Below are positions 12,305 to 22,000 of a stretch of DNA of 64,000 nucleotides, in pieces; position 1 is the stretch's first letter; every line of letters starts with the position of its first letter. Position numbers and translations under genes: made by a program. The stretch is from the NCBI GenBank assembly GCA_964035545.1, contig OZ037766.1:352501-416500 (forward strand), written 5' to 3'. The stretch comes from Bugula neritina (lineage: Eukaryota > Bryozoa > Gymnolaemata > Cheilostomatida > Bugulidae). The notes under the pieces were generated by a model. That model worked only from the letters and a program-made list of their open reading frames with translations. It was not told where the DNA came from and did not search any database.

Positions 12305-15300
12305 CTACTGAAATCTGAACCTCCTGATATTGCTGACTTTGTGAGGATACTCTTGCTCCATGTCTCGGAATGCCTGATGCAAGAGGACAGCTTCATATAT
12401 CGGTTTAGTAAAGCCACGTGTTGTCGTGCCCAGCTCCATCCTACTGACAAACATTGCCAGTGGTTGCCATTTGTTGGAATTTCGCTTCTTGATGTGCACA
12501 ATTGAGCCACAATCACCGTCCTCCAGTGTGCTATTAACAAAGCATTCAGTTTGACTTCTAATAACAATGAATTAACAAACTTTCTATAAGTTACACTAGC
12601 TAAATAAAAATTCATTAAAGATGGCAAATAACAAGCTTTTTAAATACAGACTACACACTATCTTTGACGAAAAATATATTTTCATGGCAGTTAGCTTTTT
12701 TAAATTATACTAACTTACACCAGATTTAATTTTTCCACATTTACCTAAATTATTATTCAAAAATATTTTTTATTAAAAATTCCATTTCACACTATTATAA
12801 TTAAAACTTGGTGAATAAAGTGGACTCACCGATTTGGTAGTACAAAAGTCACTCTCTTTGCAAGTGTCTTATTGTCCTGCAGCAATACATAAGATTCTAA
12901 CATCTGTCCTTCAGCATCTCCCACACGAATTGTCCGCTCTTGGGCATGAAGGCTCTCTAACTTTGTAATAGTGCTAATTGTTTTTTCTCCTCCATGAACA
13001 GCATTTTCTTCAGCCTCCAGAGCTTTTTGAAGACGTGTGGCATCATCATAGTTCATTGGAATGAGAGCAAGGTCATTCATGAACATGTGGCAGCAGCTAG
13101 TATTCTGGTCTAAAGAGCAGTTGCGGATGGGGCAGTGAGGGACATGAAATGATGAGTCGAGGATGATTTGTCGGAAGCAAATCAACATTGGATGATTCAT
13201 GTCCACTGGCTGTGGCATCCTTTTCTGGTCTCTTGTCTCTCTTGTCTCTAAAGCAGCAGAATATCTTCGATTTGATATTGTGGACTCACACATCTTCCGA
13301 GCTCTAGCAATCTCACGAGTGTCTTCGTTTTCATTTTCAATGTCATACACCACTTCATTGGCTCCGGCATTTAGCTGACGATCTCGGAGATGATAGAATG
13401 CCATGACGCTTTGGTGATGATCACAGTCCCTGCTGTCTACCTGCTCAACCTCTCTGTTTTCAGCCATATTATGGTCTCTAGACAACCTCAAAGCTTCATT
13501 GGCAGATCTGGTTTGACTCTCACTCAACACAAAATGTGCTGGTACTACGGCAAAAACAGCTCCATGGAGATGACAGTTGCCAGGATATTTATCTCGCTCT
13601 TTAGCTAAGACAAGAAATTCACATTTTGCTTTTCTAATTTTTTGCCAATCTCCATTCGCACCCCTCAACTTTTCTACAACCAGGCTTGAAGTGACACGTC
13701 TAACTGGACTTTCTTTGTCTTCTACAATGACATTAAATTTCTGTGATAAAAATTTGTTTTCGATAGCCTTTATCTCCTTCTGGATAGACGAAACATTAGG
13801 CCCGATCACCAAGACATCCCTTGGGTTCTCAGTGGACCTTGTGATGACAGCATGCTTTACATCTCTTTCTTGACACAACCTGAAGAAAAAATATGAACGA
13901 AATTACTTTTAACAACATGTTAACAATACTGCATACTGAACATAACACAACCAATGGAAAAACTTTTGGAGAGATAAAGCTAATTAGAATAAGTGTTATA
14001 ATTTCCAGAATTATAATAGTAAAGGGAATTCGTCTATATTGCACTTATTTAACTTGCATTACTCAACACAGGACGAGTAGTGAAAAAAGAAGAGAATTTA
14101 TTTATCACAATAGTGTTATGTTTTCCAGATTTAGGGTTGATGTGCCACCAAGAGAGTCTATTTATCACTAGAGAAACTTCACCGAGTTAAGTTGAGTAGA
14201 TATCGTTATATTTTAATACAAGAATACATAATAAAATCTAATGTACAACAGTAATGATACGCACGTCTATTTAATTTACAGCACTATCCTCAACTGAGCT
14301 AGTAGCGCGAAGCTGCTACTATTACTCATAAAACAGCCTAGCTAATTGGCTAATACATTGTTCCGGGTCAATACGCAACCTTGCGTATTGTGTTGCTGGT
14401 AGCTCCACGGGCCACCACAATAGTTACACGAGTAAAACTGGTACAATATTAGATTAACACATAAAATAAACATCTATCTTTTCGTATTCAATATTAGGCT
14501 CTAACTAACTATCTAAGTAAAAACTGTCCGGAAGCATTCTGCTTCGCGGGGGGGGGGGGGGGGGGGGAGGGGGGGTAATCGCGTGCTTAGCCGTAATTGG
14601 CTCGTAAGCACGTGGCGTTTATGCTTCACTGGCCACTACATAAGGCAATTTTAACAAAATACAATTTTTTAAAAATAACGTCATTTAACCTCAAAAAGGA
14701 TTTAAATTAAAATATAGATGATATTGCTTATGGGCTGGCCACTTGACTCTATTTTTGACAAACACTTTTTGAAAGTCTTCTTGCTGGTAATGCCCATCAT
14801 TAAAATTGATAAACTATATTTTTCAAAAAAGTATTGCAAATAATCTCGGAAAGTAAAACTATTGTAAGAGAAGTAAATGACAGAATGACATATCATATTA
14901 TATGTAACATGTACCGTAACAATAACTTGAATTCATACCTGTGAAGTGAGTTGAGCAGCTCATGTACTGGTGGTTTTCTACTTCTTTCTGTGTGAGACAA
15001 AACTTCTTCTTCTCCACTTTCTTCTGAACTGTCATCACTACTAGTGTGCGGTGCTTTAGGTCGTTCTGTGTTAGTCTCTTTTGTCTCAGTTATGAGCTCT
15101 GTGTTAGTCCCAGCCTCTCTAGTCTTAGCAAGAAGCTCTGGATTGGTCCTGTTCGCTGTGACCATAGCAATGAACCTATTTTTGGTTCTAGTCTTTTGCC
15201 TCTTAACAGTGACAATACTATTGTTGGACTTTTTAACTATACCTGTAATTTTATAGCAACAAATGTAATGTTACAGGCAAGCTAAGATGCTTAGAGTTGT

Positions 15301-15993
15301 ATATCATACAGATTGCCACTTGTACTATTTTTAACTCAATGATTTCAATATTTTGTGTCCAACTATAGTTAATTTTTACTACTGTGTCAATGTTTCATTT
15401 TATTGTAGCGAGTTATTTGAGAGTTGAATTATATGTTAAATACCTAATTCATGTAGATCCTGCAACACCAATTCCCAAATCACATGCATTGCTGAAGGTG
15501 ATACCAGTGGAAAAGCTGCTAAACTTGCAGCTACTACACCTGCAGCAGCTGCACCTACAGCAGCTACACCTACAACTACTTCACCTACAACTACTGCACC
15601 TGCAACTACTAATGCAGCTGGAACTGATACACTTGCAGATGTTCCAGCTGTTTGTTTGTTTGTTTGTTTTATTTTGTCGCAGACGAAAGAAATACATACA
15701 GTTGAGGAAAATAAACAAATTGACAAGACCCATGGCACAATAGCACTGTAGCTAGTTGAGGCACAGACTAGCTGCAGTGCTATTGCAACTACGGAGAGGT
15801 TTTTCCTTTTGGCACTTGCTACTGCACAAGTGTATCCTGCCAGGCTAGCTTCTGCGGTATTTCCTGAAAGTTCAGCCATTCATTGTATCTTTAATTACAT
15901 TTCCTGTAATAATAACAAGTTTGTCAGGTATATCACATTAAAGATTAAAAATGATTGCGATTTTCTATCACCTGATGATTGACACAAAATATT

Positions 15994-16089
<96 letters not shown>

Positions 16090-16380
16090 ACAGAAAGAGC
16101 AGAAGAAGAATTGACTAAACACAATACAATATAATACTCATACTTAAACTTACTTACTTACTTACTTACTTAAACTCCCAAACAGTGCAAGCAAAACATA
16201 TAAAACATAAACAGAGATATAATAACTGTATCACTATGACTTACCATAAAAAATTTTGCTGGCGTGGTAACGAATTGTAGGTATCAGTGTGGGTGCTATT
16301 TTATCAAGCATAGATTTATTTATATAGCTTCCAACTAAAGTGTCAAGAATTAGGTCAGCTGTAATGTATCTACGTTTGTA
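12305..16380 (-). CDS. Putative PA-clan (trypsin/3C-like fold) peptidase with Cys nucleophile, at least four exons
   Basis: I read exons on the minus strand at 16380-16245, 15242-14939, 13879-12830 and 12530-12305 (stop TAG 12305-12307). Splice sites are canonical and phases agree (1, 2, 2). The product is about 570 residues. A Ser/Glu/Thr-rich linker lies in the second exon. The 1050-nt exon has HGAVFAVVPAHFVLS, like the His region of chymotrypsin-type peptidases, then FMNDLALIPM, like the canonical Asp motif (DIALL). The last exon has LEDGDCGSIVH, equivalent to the GDSGG nucleophile loop but with Cys, as in 3C-like enzymes. The order His-Asp-Cys and the spacing fit the PA clan. The start codon is upstream and not found. 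A cassette exon near 15906 is possible. The fold and activity are inferences; no named family is recognised. Confidence 0.55.
14114..14419 (-). mobile_element. Solo LTR related to gypsy elements 1 and 3, in an intron of the PA-clan-like gene
   Basis: On the minus strand it begins TGTGGTGGCCCGTGGAGCTA and ends ACATAACA, matching both ends of the LTRs at 17783 and 54511. It is 306 bp, the same length class. It is flanked by the direct repeat ATAG at 14110-14113 and 14420-14423 (CTAT in LTR orientation). No internal sequence is present, so it is a recombination remnant. Many substitutions against the other LTRs point to an older insertion. Confidence 0.85.
14549..14577 (+). repeat. Poly(G) tract
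   Basis: About 21 consecutive G, an A, then seven more G. It could form a G-quadruplex on the plus strand, or be partly a homopolymer length error. It lies in the same intron as the solo LTR. Confidence 0.85.
15440..15751 (+). other. Open frame with a Thr/Ala/Pro-rich repeat, coding status unclear
   Basis: On the plus strand an ATG-less frame of about 100 codons contains four early Cys (CRSC...ITC) and then a run of TTPAAAAPTAATPTTTSP type, as in mucin-like stalks, ending at TAG 15749. On the minus strand the same bases give a Val/Ala/Gly-rich frame. It lies inside the intron 15243-16244 of the minus-strand gene. The triplet periodicity (ACCTACAACTACTGC) may simply be a repeat. I cannot decide between an exon and a microsatellite. 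Confidence 0.25.
15999..16077. repeat. (GA)n microsatellite
   Basis: A nearly perfect GA run of about 78 bases. A short (TTAC)n run follows at about 16147-16175. Both lie in the intron between the first two recognised exons of the PA-clan-like gene. Confidence 0.95.
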
Positions 16381-16399
16381 CTGCACGTCCACAAAAGTT

Positions 16400-16990
16400 A
16401 ATTGTAGCAGTTTAAAGTGTTATCTAATCATTATCAGAATTGATTTATAGATTTATACTTTAATCACAGTGTAAATAAGGATGCGAATTATCTAAAAGAC
16501 AACTACTTGAAAAGTGCTCTAAAAATTTCAACCCCATGTATCCTTTGTAAATATGTAGCATTCAGAACAAATCATGTTTGTGCTATTTAGATGCTAGTCA
16601 CAAAATTGGTCCATATATTTGCTTTTCTATTTAAATTCATATTTACCTACATAAACAAGTTAACTATATTATTATACTGTTTACAAGCAATATTCTGTAT
16701 GATTACTAGCAGCTGGTGGAGAAATACAAGCATTAGGTAGTCCATATTTTACATACTTGATAAACAACTATATAATATAATATAATATAATATTATAGTG
16801 ACAAACAGTCTAGCATATAACATGTGCTTTATTTCTGATGTCACACTTGGCTCTTTTAATTTTAGGTTCAGGTTACAAACACAATTACCAATGTTTTGTA
16901 ATGGATTTTAGATTATGTTATTATCGAAAGGATAACTCTTCGTGGCTTGCTCTCTATACGCTTGGCATAATGGCTATAAGTATTAAAGAT
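16400..16990. other. Upstream flank of the PA-clan-like gene, nothing firm
   Basis: AT-rich sequence with a short (ATATA)n run near 16770-16795. Earlier exons of the minus-strand gene may lie here, but I find no candidate with paired splice sites. Confidence 0.35.
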
Positions 16991-16999
16991 CAATTATCA

Positions 17000-17455
17000 T
17001 AATAGCTGACAATTGGAATGCGTACAATCTCTCTTGTACTTTGCTGGACAAGTATTGCTAGCTACTAATGCACTGGCAGTTAGCTGCTTAGTAGCAGATG
17101 CTAGTGTTATGCTTATGGTGATGGAGTTAATTAGTATCGACAGAGACGACTCGGCGTAGACTGTTATCCGACAATATCTTACAGTCGACAGTGGCACCAC
17201 TAACGCTAGCCAATCAGGACAGGCACACTAATTGATAGCAGGTGGAGCTAGCTACTCGTAGTTGCAGTGCGTTGAATAGCTAGCCGGCAGAGCAGCTTGG
17301 GACTTCATCTAGAGTAGTTGTGTATTAAAGCTCACTAATTATGTAATCTTTTTCTATTCATGTTAGCAGTAAATACCCTTCTTGTATTTGTGTAAATAAT
17401 AAAGTTATCTTAGCGTAAATAACCTGGTGTAGTGGCTTTGATTAAGTCGACCCAC
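17000..17455 (+). mobile_element. Possible degenerate solo LTR of another family
   Basis: The segment looks like an LTR: it has AATAAAG near 17398, and AACCTGGTGTAG near 17421, which is identical to a 12-base string near the 3' end of the LTR at 17783-18088 and is followed in both by a GATTAAG/GAAGTAATT-like stretch. I could not define TG...CA ends or a target duplication, so the boundaries are approximate. Confidence 0.3.
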
Positions 17456-17782
17456 ACATAATAATAGTGAACTGGCAAAATTCACTACAGTTTGCATCAG
17501 TGTAAAACATTCAATTGTAGTGACTTTGTGCAGGATCTTTTATCCAAATAACAAAACTGACCTGAAGTGTTGTTATGCATTATAAAGTATTCTACATTAA
17601 CACTATTTAGCTGATAAATGAACTTAAAGAAGATTACAAACCAAAGGTGAAGAGGGGGTGTTTTATAAAAAAGATGTGGCAATGTGCCAGCAATAAACAT
17701 GCAGTGAAAATACCTAAACAAAACACTCTTTGGTGCTCGTCGCTGTGTATATTCTTCACTTTCGATTGACTCATAGTGGTAT

Positions 17783-18088
17783 TGTGGTGGCTCGTGGAGC
17801 TACCAGCAGCACAACATGTGGGGTCGCGTAATTGACCCGGAACAATTGATAGCCAATTAGCGTGTTTAATAGTTAGCAGCAAGTATAGTTGCCCGCTGCT
17901 AACTCAGTCGAAGTTAGAGTGCTGAATAGACTAGATGTGTAACTTGTCAGATGTATTTGTATCGTTTTTGTAATGTATTGTTGTGTGTAAAATATATACT
18001 CGTTCACTCGACTTAACCTGGTGTAGTTCTATCGAAGTAATTAGACTCTCTGGATAGCATATCAACCCTAAATCTGAAAATCATAACA
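17783..18088 (+). repeat. 5' LTR of element 1
   Basis: It begins TGTGGTGGCTCGTGGAGC and ends AATCATAACA (TG...CA). It contains AAAATATATACTC as a possible TATA region. 306 bp; the partner is at 23372-23678. Confidence 0.93.
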
Positions 18089-18119
18089 GTGGTGGCAGCG
18101 GTGGGATAGTGCATCCAAG

Positions 18120-19073
18120 ATGGAGACTGAAAATGCTGGAACTCAACCACCGGCAGTAGAAGGTGAGCGTAAAGACAATGCTGTAGAGACAATGCCTGTT
18201 AACCATGTAGTAGAGGAGCGAAGGGTTCCGCGAGAACTAACTGAAGACCGCTACCGGTTAGAGGCGCCCACCTTCACGGGTGAAGAGGAGGTGGAACAAT
18301 TTATTCAAGAGTTTAGCGACGTAATGGACGTCGCCCAGTGGCCCCCTAGGGTGGCATTGCTGAAGCTTAGAATGGCATTGATGGACAAAGCCAAGCCTTA
18401 TGGGCTGGGCGTAGACATTGATAATATCTTTGCTTCTCTGCGGGCCCGCTTCGGCCTCTCTGCTACAGATGCCAGGGCCCGATTGCAGAGGTTGCGGCGT
18501 GATCCCCGCACTCCGCTGCGGGAGCACGCCGCCGCGGTCATGAAGCTGGCACAGATCACGTACAGCGACTTGCCCCCAGTCAACTGCGAGAGGTATACCC
18601 TCGACGCTTTCATAGCATCTGTCGACGATTTGGGTCTCCACCACCAGTTTCTAGCTAGGGGAGTCACCACCGTCGAAGATGCTCTGACTGAGGGGGAAGC
18701 TTACCTCCTAGCTAATCAAATGCATAAAAGTCGCGGGAGCTCCCGTCAAATGGAGGTAGACCGCGCGGACACGGCCGCGGGACAAGGGGAGGAAACCCCC
18801 GCCGCGGCTGCCGTGTCCCAGTTGGCGACGGCATCGAAAGTCACTCAACTGACAGACATGCTGGCCAAACTGATAGCAACACTGACACCCCAAACCCCAG
18901 TGAGTACCGCCACTGAGCCCGTGCGGCCACCGGCGCCGCCACCGGGAGAAACAGTCAGTTTTTGCTGGGAGTGCGGAAATCAAGGACATTTCCGCCGGTA
19001 CTGTCCCTTCCTAAATCAGGGGTTAAACTACCGCGGCCCGCAGATGTTCCCACCTCCTGCGGGCCGACGATGA
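18120..19073 (+). CDS. gag: Gag of element 1 (capsid and CCHC zinc knuckle)
   Basis: 317 residues from the first ATG after the primer-binding site. The middle (EEEVEQFIQEFSDVMDVAQW onward, then TPLREHAAAVMKLA) has the helical look of Ty3/gypsy capsid. A CCHC nucleic-acid-binding knuckle, CWECGNQGHFRRYC, is near the end. Gag would package the RNA into virus-like particles. The start is fixed by conservation with element 3. A GTGAGC donor 43 bases after the A of ATG (codon 15, phase 1) fits the splicing proposed for ORF3. It overlaps pol by about 110 bases in another frame. Confidence 0.92.
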   Translation: METENAGTQPPAVEGERKDNAVETMPVNHVVEERRVPRELTEDRYRLEAPTFTGEEEVEQFIQEFSDVMDVAQWPPRVALLKLRMALMDKAKPYGLGVDIDNIFASLRARFGLSATDARARLQRLRRDPRTPLREHAAAVMKLAQITYSDLPPVNCERYTLDAFIASVDDLGLHHQFLARGVTTVEDALTEGEAYLLANQMHKSRGSSRQMEVDRADTAAGQGEETPAAAAVSQLATASKVTQLTDMLAKLIATLTPQTPVSTATEPVRPPAPPPGETVSFCWECGNQGHFRRYCPFLNQGLNYRGPQMFPPPAGRR

Positions 19074-22000
19074 AACCTCCAGGAAAGAAGAAACGCGGGT
19101 CACCCAGACGGGTACCGCGTACTGGTAACCAACCGTGGCAACAGCCACGACGGACCAGCAAGGGGCTCCGCCCCGCCGCTACCTTTTCCATGCCCCTTCA
19201 CAACAGATTCACAGGGCTACAAGCTCAAGAATCTGGATGGGAGCCCACAAAGGTAGCCGGAAATCTAGCCTCGGCACCTCCGAGGCCTGCTTACCACCGC
19301 CCCAAGAGACCTCCTTCGCGACCCAAAGCGAGGGAGGTACTCCCTGCGAGAGTAAGGCCTGAAGGGAGAGTTCAGGTGCAGCCCCATGGGAACAGCTATT
19401 TCTTGCCCGGTAAACTGGAAGGCAAAGCTGTTACTTTCCTCATTGATTCGGGCTGCACCACGAACCTCTTGAGCCGCCGACTCTTCGACACCCTCAGTGC
19501 TAGGGTCAGGGGCGAGATGGAATCATACGAAGGGGAATACGGCACCCTAGCTGACGGGTCGTGCCTTCCCTTCTATGGTATAATTGAGCTGACGGGGCGA
19601 GTCCGTGATCAAACGATCCAAGAGACGTTCATCGTCAGTCAGCTCAAGGAGGACGCCATCCTCGGGATGCCATTCCTAAAACGGCACGGATGTCACATGG
19701 ATTTTAGCAAATCTGCGATGATGATGTCCGGGCGAGAACTCGCCTGCGTCGACAAGTTCGGCCGCCCTTTAGTGGGAGGTGTGCAAGTGGTACGCAACCG
19801 TACCATACCAGGCCGCTCCCGGGCTACCATTCACTGCAGGGTGAACAATAGCCGGATCTCTGGACTCGGGGTAGTTGAAGGCGCGCACGAAAAGATCCAA
19901 CTTGCCAGCAGTCTGAATCAGCTGACTGAGCAAGGGGAGATCTTAGTGCAGTGCGTCAACCCCTTTACCGAGTCTGTCAAGCTTCCGGCTGGGTCGATGC
20001 TGGGCCGTTTTCACTCTGTTCAGGAGGAAGACATAGGCCCGTCGCTGGGTAATGCGACAGAGGCACGTCCTCAGTGCCCTACTCAAGGGCGAGGGGCAGT
20101 CCCAGCACATCTCCGGGAGTTGTATGACACAGCCTGTAGCGGCTGCGCGAGTAACAAAGAATGCCAAGTTATGGCGAAGTCACTACGCAACTACGGTGAT
20201 GTGTTCAGCAGCGGAGAGCATGACATGGGACTGACTGGAATTGTCAGACACGAAATACCGCTGACTGCAGGGACAGTCCCTGTCCGGCAGCCCACACGCA
20301 GGCTGGGGCCGGAGAAAGAGAAGGAGGTTAGCCGACAAGTACGGGATCTTCTGGACCGGGGACTGATAGAGCCCGCCCATAGTGCGTGGAGCTCGCCAGT
20401 CGTACTGGTCCGGAAGAAAGACGGCAGTTGGCGGTTCTGTGTGGATTACCGCAAGCTCAATAGCGTAACCATACAGGACGCCTACCCTCTACCTCGTATT
20501 GACGAGTCATTGGACGCCCTAGCTGGCAGCAAGTACTTCAGTACGTTAGACTTGCTAAGCGGCTATTGGCAAGTTCCTCTGAGTCCCGACGCCCAGGAGA
20601 AAGCGGCGTTTATCACACGGGACGGTTTGTGGAAGTGGAAGGTGCTGCCTTTCGGGTTGACCTCCGCCCCAGCCACCTTCCAGAGGCTGATGGAGCAAGT
20701 CCTCAGCGGGCTCTATTGGAAGACACTGCTGATCTACCTCGATGATGTCATCGTGATCTCCCCAGACTTCGAGGCGCATGTCAGTCGTCTGCAGGAGGTC
20801 TTTGAGAGACTCCGAGGTGCCGGTCTTAAGCTCAAACCTTCTAAGTGCGCTCTATTGCAGCCAGAGGTTAAGTACCTGGGGCACGTTGTCGGTCGAAACG
20901 GCGTGGCAACGGATCCCGAGAAGGTACGGGCAATAGAAGACTGGGTCACCCCCCAAGATTTGACTGGACTCCGGGCTTTCTTGGGGCTGGTAGGGTATTA
21001 CAGGCAATACATACCAGACTTTGCGGGCATAGCACAGCCGTTAAACCGGCTCACCGCAAAGGGAGTGACGTGGCAGTGGACCCCAGTCGAACAAGGAGCG
21101 TTCGACCGCCTCAAGGGCTGCCTACTAACGGCGCCCATCTTGGCCTACCCAGACCCCACTCTGGAGTACATCCTCGACACTGACGCCAGTGACCAAAATG
21201 TTGGCGCTGTGCTTTCACAAGTGCAGGAAGGCCGAGAGGTAGTAGTAGCCTACTACAGCAAGTCTCTCTCACCCACTGAACGGAACTACTGCACTACCCG
21301 CAAGGAGCTGCTGGCAGTAATCAAGTCAGTGAAGCACTTCAGACCATACCTATATGGCAGGAAGTTCCGGCTGCGTACGGATCATGCCTCGCTGATCTGG
21401 TTGTGCAAGAGAGCAGAGCCCTCTAGTCAGGTCGCCCGGTGGCTCGAAATCCTAGCTGAATTCTCATACCGGATCGAACATCGACCGGGCAAGAGACACA
21501 GCAATGCGGATGGGTTGAGTCGCCGACCTGACAGAGGTTGCAAACAGTGTCTCAACATCGAGAGGAGAGATGGAGGTCCCCCGCGATGCGAGTTGGAGAC
21601 GCTGGCTCACCACGGAGCACCGTTTGACTGGGACCAGGGTCAACTCAGGCAGGGAGTTGACGAGTCCCCGGAGGATGTACAAAACCTCCGCGCCAACCCT
21701 GTACTGGCCGGTAATGTTCGAGAGCTGAAGAAGCTCCAAGAAGAGCTGCCTGGAGTCGTGGCAGACATATATCGGGCCAAAAGGGAAGGGCGACGACCCA
21801 GCGAGGAACGCATACGACAGGGATGCGCCGAGTTCCGGCTATACTGTCAGCGTTGGGACTCGCTGCGGATCGGGCAGGATGGGTTACTAACCATCTCTCT
21901 AGCCGCCAGTGGCAGACACCCGGAGAGGAAGAGGGTAGTCTGCCCCACGGCCATCCGCCGTGAGTTGATTTGGGATACTCACAAACAGGCCCACGCAGGG

